From positions 18,005,655 to 18,069,654 of the forward strand of contig NC_045143.1 in the NCBI RefSeq assembly GCF_008831285.2: DNA of 64,000 nt. Direction: 5' to 3'. Below the pieces are notes generated by a model that was given only the letters and a program-made list of their open reading frames with translations, was not told the DNA's origin and did not search any database. Shown here one piece after another: positions 22,001 through 31,360 of the stretch (position 1 is its first letter; each line of letters opens with the position of its first letter). This DNA is from Nymphaea colorata (Eukaryota > Streptophyta > Magnoliopsida > Nymphaeales > Nymphaeaceae). The translations under genes and the position numbers were made by a program.

Positions 22001-24240
22001 CAGTGATAACCCCCAAATACTCTCCTAACTCTTATTTATACCCATTCTCGGATCAGTACATTGGACCCGATCCGCTATCCCAGACCCGACGACTATCAAT
22101 GATATATGTGACAATGGTAATTACATATGATCTGCAGATATAGAATATACATGTAATATGTTTTTGTATTGAATGGTTTTCATGTCTAATGAACGCCTTT
22201 TGTAATATAAGGGTTATATAAATACCATTATGAAACACCCAAGGAGTTTGATGGTGCCATGTGTTTTGTGCAACTCTTTCTCTCCTAATTCTATCTTGCT
22301 GAAATCAATCTACAGTATTTCATCAGATTCTGCCATGTAAAATCCATGCTCCAATATAATCAACAATAATGGTCCATTATGCCACACAAAAGAAGTCATA
22401 GTAGAACTATAAACTTACTGGCAAAACCTTGACGGAGTATTTAGCAATGTTGGGATCAGCAACCTTTCCTTGGTTAGCAGCCTGACCAAAGATTGGATGT
22501 CAAGACTTGATAAAGTCAAAAGGGTAACTCCAGAGAAACAAAGCAACTGAAGTGAGTCAAAAATTGACGCGATGAGAACAAATTTCAAATGTAAGGAGAA
22601 GAGATAAAGCTGTTGACAAATTAAGACCAAGTGACCAACCAAAACTTAAGGCATGCGATCTACAACACAAGACAATCCAACCAAAAGCAGGGCCAATAAA
22701 GTTGTACTTCCTAGCATGATAAAAGAATCTTTAGAAAGAACAAAAATTACAGGAAAATATCAAATGTTAGAACAATAAGACCAAAAAAGTACCTGCTCAG
22801 GGCTGTGAAATATTTCAATAAATGGGTAATCTTTCCGCTGCCTAGTGATACAAAAGCCTGGGTATTTTGGGCATTCAACCTGGATAACAGCAATAATAAA
22901 CAAATGAAAGAAATGTACAACATACATGAATTTCGATGGAAGAGTAAAGCAATTTATACTAGAGCCATCTATCAAGAAACATGATGCAGAGTTTCATAAC
23001 AAGAAAATTACGCGCATAAATTTGATATGTGGGTAAAATTCAGCAGCAGCTTCCTCCAATACTTTGTCAAGATGCTTTGTGTAATTACACCTGAAAACAT
23101 TAGCATGCATATTTCTGAAACTAAACCAACTGTAAAACTGCTTGATGAGAAAGACTATTGGACTTCTTTAACTAATTGCAACAAACATACTTGATCGTGA
23201 ATGCAAGAACCACAGGTTGGCCTTCATGAAGGAGCTGCACAAAATGTCTTTCTGATGTAAAATGAATAACTCGTGAGGGGCCAAGGTCCTTCGGGTAGCC
23301 AGTATAGTATCTAAAAACATGTAAAAAATCGAATATGGAGGATAGTAAGTAGGAGTGAAACCTAAGCCAAATGCTGAATCAACTTTGACTTTTTAATAAA
23401 AGGAAAATAGCTTGCTTTAACATAAACCTGGCAATGCAAATTCAATCTTAAATTTGTAAACAAAAATTTGATATTCATGAAGATCAGATGTGCTGCTTAT
23501 CTTGTGCAGATGAGGATAACATGTAGAGGATTGAAGCTAGGCTAAGGTTAACAGTTGGAGCAGTTCCTCTTTGCAACTTCTGGCTACCAACTAGTTATAT
23601 CTTATGTTGATTGTTGGTGTCAACATTGCAATGAAAGAGTTTTAGATCTATAATGATAATTTTGCTTATAGTTAATACCCAGCAATCAGCATCAGTATTT
23701 TTTCATTTTGATCCCTGCCTTGTGCTGTGCATTTAACAGGTACGCATTTACACAATATTGAAGGGGACAAATATCGTCCTATTAACAGTAAAAGTGTGAA
23801 AGCATGATAGCAGCAAATATAATAGACACAAGAATAACTGCTAGTCTGCCACAACTTTCTCTTCTTTGTTGAAATTTCTTTTTTCTTGTATGTTGTCAAT
23901 AAGAATACACAGAATTGACTACAGAGTTACAAATATTATGACATATTGAAAGTTTTATCTTTGTCCAGTTACTAGAAAGTGTAAAGTCTTCAGATTTTTT
24001 TTTTCTGGGAAACAGATAGACAAGCATAATAGGAAATTGATAGTATGTACACCTTGTCAAATCGCAACTAATATTTACTGTAGCAACTTTGAGAATGATA
24101 GCAACATCAGATAACATGTTGGTGCAGAAATATATTGACACAGTAGGAAAGAATTTTCAAAAAGCAAAGAGTATGTGCTCATACCTACAAGTTGAACGAA
24201 GTTGAGCGATTAATTTATCAAAAGATGACGCCTCTGCCAT
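10003..24240 (-). CDS. Thioredoxin-fold protein lacking a CXXC motif (six exons, 162 aa)
   Basis: Six exons join in frame with GT-AG junctions: 24240-24185, 23310-23191, 23090-23012, 22879-22793, 22481-22419 and 10086-10003. They total 489 bases, giving 162 residues plus TGA. The start is the first ATG of exon 1 ([10 protein letters not shown]...). The product resembles a conserved plant thioredoxin-superfamily protein of unknown role. A beta strand plus helix around residues 50-77 ([10 protein letters not shown] followed by a helix) takes the place of the thioredoxin active-site segment. There is only one Cys there (Cys60) and no CXXC, so classic dithiol-disulfide exchange is unlikely. Other Cys are 18, 88 and 95. 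Residues 104-114 ([11 protein letters not shown]) match the later core strand, and the C-terminus is helical with a serine-rich tail. No signal peptide or membrane segment is seen. Exon 6 was recognised because its translation ([18 protein letters not shown]) is what this family carries after KVLP. Family assignment is from memory of the conserved sequence. Reading through the exon 5 donor would end at a TAG after three codons. Confidence 0.85.
11058..11810. mobile_element. 753-bp non-autonomous hAT-like element with GTATCGTACGATAC palindromes (copy 1)
   Basis: The ends are CAGTGTTGTACGATAC and, on the other strand, CAATGTTGTAGAAAACGTATCG. It is flanked by a perfect 8-bp duplication, GTTCTACC, at 11050-11057 and 11811-11818. 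Both ends carry repeated CGTATCGTACGATACG-type palindromes (11066-11180 and 11720-11795). The interior is AT-rich with ATCATCGATT motifs and no transposase. It lies in intron 5 of the thioredoxin-like gene. The same family recurs at 46581-47356. Confidence 0.85.
12000..12870 (+). mobile_element. Probable copia LTR and leader
   Basis: The stretch before the copia gag has LTR-like features: TCTATTTATTGTATC followed by a CT-rich/AAGGAAGCTC region near 12315-12360. After it comes an untranslated leader with short local repeats (TAGTAAGAAGCT-AAGACT, 12469 and 12513). I could not fix TG...CA ends or a primer site. Confidence 0.4.
12870..13890 (+). pseudogene. Copia gag with the start of protease, degenerate
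   Basis: The translation, crossing at least two frames, gives a copia gag. It runs [15 protein letters not shown], then an HDALVTK-like region ([20 protein letters not shown]), then [22 protein letters not shown], then [20 protein letters not shown]. The zinc knuckle (13587-13631) is [14 protein letters not shown]: the first Cys of CX2CX4HX4C is Tyr. The protease site reads [11 protein letters not shown] (about 13823), with Arg for the catalytic-loop Gly of DSG. A stop lies near 13176. The sequence switches to an inverted gypsy fragment at about 13890-13930. Confidence 0.8.
13925..14505 (-). mobile_element. Inverted gypsy fragment: end of reverse transcriptase and RNase H
   Basis: On the minus strand the translation gives [18 protein letters not shown] (about 14490-14440), then [20 protein letters not shown], then DLEFYAVV (14329-14138), and [18 protein letters not shown] (about 14010-13950), with stops and shifts. 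It is the same gypsy family as 16745-20661 but in the opposite orientation. It begins and ends abruptly. Confidence 0.8.
14506..15720. other. Repeat-derived stretch, no gene
   Basis: It starts with CAATGTTTAAAAACTCGCC (about 14502), which looks like the left end of a further hAT-type family; no matching right end was found. GACTCAGCTCAG/AACTCAGTC motifs follow, then a CT-rich block with a (CT)n microsatellite (15095-15118) and AT-rich sequence. Confidence 0.4.
15908..16332. mobile_element. Small inverted-repeat element starting CTATGTCACATGGGTG
   Basis: The left end is CTATGTCACATGGGTGTG. The right end on the other strand is CTAAGTCACACGGGTGCACC. GGTGCGGGT-type repeats sit inside both ends and an (AT)n run lies at about 16014-16034. 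It is 425 bp. A related element lies at 18988-19344. Its target duplication is not convincing (CCGCCTGC and CTGCCGCC). Confidence 0.5.
16745..20661 (+). mobile_element. Ty3-gypsy gag-pol remnant in intron 5
   Basis: Domains run in order on the plus strand. A Pro/His-rich gag N-terminus lies near 16768-16968. The gag core (17246-17896) includes [16 protein letters not shown] protease-like IDSSSCENM lies near 18238. The RT has [17 protein letters not shown] (about 18936-18987) and, after the insertion, [12 protein letters not shown]. An intact YFDDILIYS follows (about 19624), then WPTPQTL (about 19838). RNase H lies at 19.95-20.4 kb. The integrase starts [16 protein letters not shown] and stops at about 20661. 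Many stops and shifts mean it is inactive. It is broken at 18988-19344 by a smaller element and cut off in the integrase, after which an unrelated sequence follows. Its LTRs are not identified. Confidence 0.85.
18988..19344. mobile_element. Small element inserted in gypsy RT, with 8-9 bp target duplication
   Basis: GATAGTCAA occurs at 18979-18987 and again at 19344-19352, directly flanking the insert. Removing the insert restores RT reading from MCMDSQ to [11 protein letters not shown]. The right end reads CTATGTCACATGGGTACGG on the other strand, as in the element at 15908. The left end (CTCTATACAAGG) matches it poorly. GGGTACGGAT repeats lie near both ends and an (AT)n run lies at 19219-19242. 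Confidence 0.8.
20669..21003 (-). other. Unrecognised open frame next to the truncated gypsy integrase
   Basis: A minus-strand frame is open from 21003 across the junction. The part that is not antisense gypsy (21003 to about 20665, roughly 113 aa) has protein-like composition, with [17 protein letters not shown] and [18 protein letters not shown] do not recognise the family. It may be a captured host-gene piece or part of the retroelement whose LTR lies at 21.87-22.2 kb. It has no start context I trust and no ribosomal or splice evidence. Confidence 0.3.
21664..21870 (-). mobile_element. Leader, primer-binding site and start of gag of a minus-strand LTR element
   Basis: On the minus strand, TGGTATCAAAGCC (21855-21867) matches the initiator-Met tRNA primer site TGGTATCAGAGCC with one change. 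It is followed by an open frame with a gag-like N-terminus ([20 protein letters not shown], then [19 protein letters not shown]). The protein thins out into frameshifted sequence below 21660. Confidence 0.6.
21870..22245 (-). mobile_element. LTR of the minus-strand element (outer boundary approximate)
   Basis: It lies immediately upstream of the primer site and ends ...CTCTACCA. On the minus strand it carries GGGTATAAATAAGAG (about 22026-22046), a good TATA box. The outer end is not fixed; AT-rich sequence near 22200-22245 has no clear TG or target duplication. Confidence 0.5.
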
Positions 24241-27000
24241 TTTTTTCTTGGAAAAATTAGATGCCAATTGAACGAGAACTGCATGAGCAACATGTCATCA
24301 AAGATGTCAGTAATAAGCTAGACAGAATGTACAACAAGCACAAGCATGAAAGAGTTATTAATACTTCAACCAAAACTAAAGTGCATAGAATCCATAAGCA
24401 TCCATAATACTGAACTTAGAAGTAAAATGCCCTTCTTCGCGAGAGGCAGCAAAATAAAGGAAAGAGAACTTTCTTTTCTTTTCATACTTGCCAATCAAGT
24501 AAATACATCCAAGTTCCAACAATGGCATTCACAAAATAATCAAACAGAAAATTTCAGAAACAAGCCTCAAGTGGTAAGTTTCCAACAAAAAATGCAAAAC
24601 CTCTTGTTACAAAGGTCCAATTAATCATACAAAACATTAAGAAATAGTAAAATTAAGATACAATAGTAAATTCATCAACCATTGTATCACAAGTAGAAGC
24701 AACACATACTGATGATTCTTTAAAAGTAAAGATGCTAAGAAAGAGGAAGGATGACCAACCATGGGGAAAGAGAACAATTTTGAAGCCATCACCACTCAAC
24801 ATACAATTCAACAAAGTAGTATTGCAAAACATAAAAGCAATCAAAAATAACTTTGACAAAGCCACTCAAGCAATTAAAAGTCATCTTCACAAGCACTATT
24901 GGCATGCAAAAATGTACATATATATAAGAAAGAAATTTAAACTATTGACAGTGTGGAGATGTTCCAGGCATTTCACTCAAGATGTTTTGTGTATTCCAAT
25001 TTGCACCAGGAAAGAAAATAACAACTCCCATTTTTTCAAATTTCTACCAGTCCAACATATTTGATATGATTTTCAGTTGCAATTGCAGAAACAGGGAAAT
25101 AAATAATGAGAGAGCGAGAGAAAGAGAGAGAGAGCTAATTAAGGAATATAAAATGAAATTGAGTTAAGAACTGTGATAGCAAGGGCCTGTCTAGGGATCC
25201 TATGTAGCCAGACCATATTGAATGAGTCTTTCGTTACGAGTTTATGGTTTTTCCTTCTGTTCTCCCAGTCGCTTGCTGCAAGAACTGTGATGAACTCAAT
25301 GGAGTCGTGATATAGCAAGGGCCTGTCTAGGGATCCTATGTAGCCAGACCATGTTGAATGAGTCTCTCGTTATGAGTTTATGGTTTTTTCCTTCTTTTCT
25401 CCCAGTTGCTTGCTGCCTTGCACATAAAATGTAGAACTTGCTAGGAAGAGAATAAACCCTGCCATTAAGAGAGACTTTCCAGGATTGATGACCAATTTGG
25501 AAGAATCATGCAGGTTTGGAAGAATAATTCAGATGAACATCTTGGATTCAATTACTGGCTCTATATCCTAGGTACCTGGATGGGAAATGGCATCAACTAA
25601 CATTTCTATTGATTATTTTGGCCTTTTTGGCTTGGGGACAAGTTTCCAACTCTTTTCCCTTGAAAATCTCCCATTTAGGGTCAAATTGTTTACATTAATT
25701 TCAAATACGAGTTTCACTTTTTCTAATTTTTTAATGTTGGATCAATGTTATTAGAAGCATTGCAGCGAAACAACATGTTGAGCCTATCATGAGTCAACCT
25801 GTAAGCTCAAAAATAGTGAAAAATTTCAGGTTTTTCATGAGCTTATGACAATATTTAGTTTATAAATGTTTCTACCTTTTATTTACTGGGAGTGGCAGTT
25901 TTTCTTTTTCCTCTCAAATTGGATACTTTATCACTCAATCTTCATATGTGTTCTTAGTCAAGGATCTTATCACAAACTACAGTTTTTACAAGTCACATTG
26001 AATTTCTAGTTACTGTCCCAATTGCCCCATTTTATCACACTTTTCCAGTATGGAAGCAGACAAAATAGACAAGAAAAGGAGAAACCCAAAGGGAAAGAAC
26101 TAATCGTATATGCATGTTACTTTGAACAGACGGGCCAAAGTAACCGATGCTTAGTGAGCTTGATTTCAGCATGTTTCCTCTCCAAGGGGTACAAGACCAG
26201 TTGTTTTCACAAGGCTAGCTGGCGCAAAAAAATAATTTGCCTATATTTTTCATAAAACAGTTGTAGGCATTCTATCAAGATCTGAAAAAGAATGGGAAAT
26301 TAGAAAAAGGCCATATGTCCTGCCAGGAAACAATAGTCGTCCCATGCCTCAATGCAGACCATACTGTTCACTACTGGCATTCAATGAATGTGCAAACTTG
26401 TAGCTAAAGCTTTCTCGCCAAACTTTCTAAGGTACGATTGTAAACAGACCTAAGAGCTACAAGCTAATTTTTCAATTATTTATTCTAACACATAAAGTTC
26501 AACTGTCAACAGTATCCAAACCAGAGTAAATTAGTTCAGGCATAAAACCAGAAAAACATGACGGCTAATTAGAAACATAAACAGAAAGACATAAATCCAG
26601 GTTTCTAACTTTTAAAGTCTCTAGTTACACTTCAAAGCAGCCCACAGCTTAAGCATTAGTAGCTAGAAGCATGAACTAATTGTGGGAGAAGTAATATGAA
26701 GAAGGTAGGGAAAATTCATGACTGCTGGAATCCCAATTCTGAACAAAATACTAAGCAGGTCCTTATTCAAAGACAATCACTCACATTCATAAGCCCACTG
26801 CAAAATTCATATCCCTGCCTTTCACAAAGCCCACAATCAACAAGTTCTATGACACCACATCCTTCTGAGGCATTTCGTCAAACAATTATGTGCAACCATC
26901 AATTCCCCAGATTTCACGTTGGCAGCACTAACAGAACTCAAAAACGCCGCACAGGAATTCACAAAACACATACTTTTGTGACCCCACCTAAGAGGTGGAG
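24241..27000 (-). other. Probable 5' UTR intron and leader of the thioredoxin-like gene
   Basis: No coding region is supported here. A good acceptor (TTGCTCATGCAG, about 24281 on the minus strand) lies 40 bases before the start codon. A GC-rich, CT-repeat leader-like block lies at 27.0-27.2 kb. This fits a first non-coding exon near 27 kb and a roughly 2.7-kb 5' UTR intron, with a possible donor GTATGTG near 26970. The stretch also holds a 136-bp tandem duplication (25179-25450) and a short GA microsatellite near 25107-25135. cDNA would decide. Confidence 0.35.
25179..25450 (+). repeat. 136-bp tandem duplication
   Basis: Copies start at 25179 and 25315 with GCAAGGGCCTGTCTAGGGAT. Both continue through CTATGTAGCCAGACCAT and CTCCCAGT-GCTTGCTGC with only a few changes, so the duplication is fairly young. 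Confidence 0.85.
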
Positions 27001-27118
27001 ACGAGAGAGAGAGGCGTGAGACATGAGAGGAAAGTAGAGAGAGCCGTGAGAAGCTCAAGGACGCCGCCGAAGCTGACACGGGGCGGTCATTGCTGAACCG
27101 CGGCTGTCCACGGAGGGA

Positions 27119-27121
27119 GAC

Positions 27122-27154
<33 letters not shown>

Positions 27155-27260
27155 CCTGCACAAGAGGAAACAGAAAGAGAGAGAGACCGGCGCCGGTTTG
27201 TATCGAAGCGCGGCATGCGCCTGCTTTAGTTAAGACCTCGAAGCGTTTTTATCCCGGCCA
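27119..27260 (-). promoter_or_regulatory. Candidate promoter and CT-rich leader of the thioredoxin-like gene
   Basis: On the minus strand GGGATAAAAACG (27244-27255) could serve as a TATA box. About 60-130 bases downstream is a (CT)n block (27121-27154), a common feature of plant 5' UTRs. The surrounding 200 bases are much richer in GC and CpG than the rest of the region. Nothing here proves a transcription start. Confidence 0.3.
27121..27154 (+). repeat. (GA)n microsatellite
   Basis: CAGAGAGAGA units run here. It reads CT on the minus strand, within the probable leader of the thioredoxin-like gene. Confidence 0.9.
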
Positions 27261-28734
27261 TGTTGGAATCAGGGGTATGCGTGCGCGTTTAACAACTATT
27301 TGTAATACGGAAAAGTGAAGACCTAAGTTGGGAGAAAAGTACATTTTTGTTCCAATAGGTAACGGAAAAACTCTACAAAATTAATCTTCTCAAATAAGCA
27401 TGACATATTTTTGCCAATTTTATTCCTTACGTGGCGTAAATATGCTTCAGATATTTTTGCAAATTTTATTCCTTAAGTGGCGTTCCAATGTCTTGCATTA
27501 GAATGCTAGCATTAAAATAGCAGTGGTGGGATTTATGTTTGTTGTTGAAGTAGAAATAGTTCCATCTGCTCCTGAATAGCCTCTTCCAAAAGGACTTCCG
27601 CTTGGTCGGTCTACAGATATTTCTGATTACATATACACAGAAATTGCGAGAATCCATAACATAACCAGTGGAGAGATGTTTAAGCAGTAGAGCAAGATAC
27701 GAGCTTGGTATTTAAGGGTGTACTGCTGTAATTACTGAGTTAAAGGGTAACGTAACGCAACTTAAGACCCTAAGAGGTCGTTTGATTGCTGTCCACTGGG
27801 ACAGGACAGACAGGACGTCCTGTCCATTACACTATTGTCCTGTCCTCTTGGATAATGGTGTTCATTGTCTACCGTTTGATGGTTTTAGGTACAAAACACT
27901 ATGTTCTTTTTGTCCAGTGTTTGTTTTGTGTGTGTCTGTCCTGTCTGTTATGTTCGTCCTGTCTGACGTTTGTTCGCATAATAAACAAAACTAATTACAA
28001 TTATGAAAGATAAAATGAAAATTTGTCCGCAATATAAACTATTTATGTCAATCTAATATAAATTGGGATATGTCAATGTGCAAGAACTTTTCTAACCAAT
28101 ACTTCATATGTTTGCGAACTGAGGAAGGTGATCAATTGACTACCATGATATGTTTCTTAGGAAATGAATCATTTGTTTGATATTGATCAATTGAGAAAAA
28201 GGGTATGTTACAACATCTCCTGTGTTACTTTTATATCATATCTTGAAATCAAACTCCTGAAATAACAAAGTCAAGAGATGAATTTAGGTTTCATGATAGG
28301 TTTTCTATCAAGTTGGCCACTTAAAGAACGGCAACCAATTTTCTATCCAGAAAATATCATCAAAATATCATCAGAATCTTCAAAGTATTGCAATAATGAC
28401 AATATGTGTCCTCCATTTTCTTAAAAAAATTTCTTGAAGGGGTACTTTTGAGCACATTTCCCATTTTTGGGGTTTCAAATTTTGATAAACATTTTGAGAA
28501 AACTAGCATAGACTCATAATTTCATAAATTCTTGCATTATTTATATACATTAAAAATGTTTGAAGACTTTAGGATCTGGATTATGCTAAATCCAAGTCCA
28601 AACATAAAATTAGTGACTATATCAAGTCAAGCTGAAATGAAGCCATGGATTTGGATCCTAAAAACTACATTTTCTCCAAATTTTAGAGAATATTAATCGT
28701 TCCAATAAAAAAGCTGCCAAGTGGTGGGGCTCCC
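27261..28734. other. Upstream of the thioredoxin-like gene: small repeats, no gene
   Basis: It holds a 46-bp duplication (27405 and 27451, ATATTTTTGC-AATTTTATTCC). A MITE-like block at about 27775-27985 is built of GGACAGGACAG/CTGTCCTGTC motifs and begins GGTCGTTTGATTGC. AT-rich sequence follows. No gene is supported. Confidence 0.5.
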
Positions 28735-30545
28735 ATCCTTTTTATTCAAGTAAAGGATCAAAGAATAGACAATACAAAAATCAAAGATAACCAATCAAAC
28801 TTTGGGCACTAACAAACCAGCTTAGGCCATAGGAGAATAATCCCACTCCTTTACAAAATCAAGGGGAACATGCCACCTACATAGTTTAAGAACATCTATA
28901 TAAGTATTACATTTAAGGACCTGCAAATTTCTGTCCATCATATCAGACGAAAGAGTGCCCATTCCTTTATTTTTAAGACTAACCACCATCCTAGTCACAG
29001 CTATCATCCAGGACATGCGACTAGCTACCGGCAAAATATCTTCAGTTAAGAATGAAAACTTATTAAGCAGGCCACAAACAAAATCTTCAGCATCATTACG
29101 GTTTGCTTTACTTGTACCAGCTAATGCTCGCAAACGAAACATTCCCATTAATAGACCGGTTCATCACAGCTAATTTCCGTGTGCCTTTTCTCAGTAGACA
29201 AACAGAGGTAATGCGCCAGTGTAGCCTATTTTAGGACACCAAGGATCTGGCCTGACTTCCTACTTCAGCTACTATCCACTGAATTCCCTTATAAGCCCAC
29301 CTAGCATTGCAAATCAAATTCTTAAAATCCTACAACAGAAACACCTTCATTAATCTTCACATCAAATAACTTCTCCACCTTAACCAATTGCAATCTAACT
29401 TCACATGGTAAATGGCTTCCCTCCTTTAGTTTACAAACCACACACCAGTCTGCCATTTGAACCCCTAGAATTTTCAGTCTATCTAGTAACAATATCTTTC
29501 CACCAACAACCAGATAACAAGTATGAGCACAAGGAATCGCTGTTGAATTCCAAATCGACTTTAAATCAATGTTGACTGCATTCTTTACCCTGATCAAGTT
29601 GTAGATATCCATTCTATCAGTGCAGACACCATCGTGTTGCTTCATATTTTCTGGTCCCCAGTCTCATTCAGACCTATACTTTGGACCACATGTCTAATCC
29701 AGGGAGACCTCATTTGCTCCACTACTTCTTTTCTACAATAGAATATCTGATTGATAGAAAACCTGAGAGGTTTTCTGCGTAAAGACAAATCCTCATCTCT
29801 AGCCAAATGGGCAATAACACCCCAACTCCCTTCCTCTGTCCAAAAGCAAACAAGATTTACCATTTCCAATCATCCATCTTACCAGGTGGCTAATTTCTTC
29901 CTAGGCCCAACAAACCCGTTTCCAACACCAAGAGTGTTTGGAGCTATATATATAAGTTCATAAACTTCTGCATCTGTGGTATTTGAGGGGAGTGAAAGTA
30001 GCCCATATAGAGTCATTTAGTCTAGTCCTAAAAGATAAATGAATCAATAAGGCCCAACTAAATGTATGGAGATTCAGCACGCCCATGCCACCTTCTATAA
30101 ATGGACAACACAAAATAGAACAGTTAACAAGATGTAATTTTATTTGATGGTCTGAGTCTCTCCATATACACTGGCATCAGGATTTCTTTAGATTCTTCAC
30201 AGTCTCATTAGGAAGTTTAAAGGAACTTATCCAATAAACATCAACCTGTTGAATCACAGGTTCAATCACAGTTAGGCAACCCATGAATGAAAGTAGACGA
30301 CACTTTCAACCAGCAAGACATTTCTGAAAAATTTCCATTAGACCATGACAATCATTAACTTCTATTTTTCCAGCAAATACTGGCAGACCAAGGTATGTTA
30401 GAAGGGAGATGTGCCCAATTCCGTCTCATGGAGCTCCCAACAAAACTGTTAAATTGATTTTCTGTGTTAAAGTAAACAATGGAGGGCCCTTGGTTGCATT
30501 AACCATCAACCCAGCTTCGCTACTAAGTTCATCCATAACCATCTT
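28735..30545 (-). mobile_element. LINE (L1-like) fragment, 3' half of the reverse transcriptase ORF
   Basis: On the minus strand the translation runs, with several stops and shifts, through a connection region near 30.4-30.0 kb (LTYLGLPVFAGKIEVNDC, then PFIEGGMGVLNLHTFSWALL). It then gives the zf-RVT region, about 29645-29400, with IWNSTAIPCAHTCYLVVGGK and a CVVCKLKEG zinc-like motif. The tail is at 28822-29148. These are typical of plant non-LTR retrotransposons. The element lacks its 5' endonuclease and the catalytic RT core, as expected for a 5'-truncated insertion. It ends in AT-rich sequence with AATAAAA near 28740. Confidence 0.75.
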
Positions 30546-31276
30546 AATACAAGAAATGAAGTATATTCCGCCTTGTTAACAGGGCAGAGTCACATGTGGG
30601 CTGATGTGGACCATTGCCCGCACTCATATATTACCTTATTTATATATTGGTACTTTATCAATTTTTACTTATTTACATATGAATGCCCCATCAAGATTAA
30701 AATTTAAAACACTCCTACCCTTTAACCAAAAAAATTCTGGCTCTACTACCGCCGTTCTCATCTCAGTCATCCAGCCTCCCTTGCTATAAAAAAACTGATC
30801 TTCGTGACCATTGATGACCAAAGCCAAAAATTCCTGGCTCTGCCCTCCCTTTGCTATCAAAAACTGATCTTTGCGACCATTGATGACCAAGGCAAATGAT
30901 GGTGCTGGAACACAGGATGATGTTGTCAATGCATGCTTTACAAAATGCCATGTGGTATATAGTCTTCCTCAAGGAAGGCCATCTAAGTTTACCATAGGCC
31001 TCAGTTGGATCTAATTTCATGAGGATAAACTGGCCATGAGAATATTAATCCTTGTAAAATAAGTCTTACAATAAGAAAGAGCACGCTTAAGAGGGCATTT
31101 TTGAGGAATTCAGTTACACATCCCACTTGATTTCAATTAAAAATGCATGCGTATTAAGAATTTAGGCTGCTATTAGATCGGATATGGATTTGGAGTGAAA
31201 ATTTGCATCCAGATCCAAGTTGAAATTGGTAACCGGGTCTCATATCCAACCCAAACCAAATATCGCAGGGCCTCGC
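30546..31276. other. Intergenic region before RPL6
   Basis: A 69-bp tandem duplication lies at 30795 and 30864 (CTGATCTT-G-GACCATTGATGACC). Short open frames here have no recognisable content. Confidence 0.5.
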
Positions 31277-31284
31277 TAGGGTTT
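31277..31284 (-). promoter_or_regulatory. Telo-box-like motif upstream of RPL6
   Basis: The plus strand reads TAGGGTTT (AAACCCTA on the minus strand) about 77 bases before the RPL6 start codon. This motif is common close to the transcription start of plant ribosomal-protein genes. Its position fits that role; function is inferred. Confidence 0.5.
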
Positions 31285-31360
31285 CCCCGTTTTTATCCTC
31301 GCATTAGTATATCTTGTTTTCAGTTTCCTTTCTGAAGCGGAGAAGAGAGGGAGCAGAAGC

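Larger units (their letters stand above)
10087..22418 (-). other. Intron 5 of the thioredoxin-like gene, 12.3 kb, filled with transposons
   Basis: The donor is GTAAGT just below 22419. The acceptor is a pyrimidine-containing tract ending CAG next to 10086. Between them lie an hAT-like element (11058-11810), a copia gag piece (about 12.0-13.9 kb), a gypsy RNase H piece on the minus strand (13.9-14.5 kb), a gypsy gag-pol on the plus strand (about 16.7-20.66 kb) with a further small element inside it, and an LTR with leader on the minus strand (about 21.6-22.2 kb). The other four introns are ordinary: 874, 100, 132 and 311 bases. The reading frame is intact across the junction. Confidence 0.8.

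Noticed and set aside
22245-22418. Search for the last thioredoxin-like exon directly below exon 5
   Set aside because: No in-frame FNYD-type sequence is present there; the matching exon is at 10003-10086.
26837-27163. 108-aa minus-strand frame starting MCRSLSLSLS
   Set aside because: It begins in a CT repeat and shows no domain; better explained as the leader of the thioredoxin-like gene.
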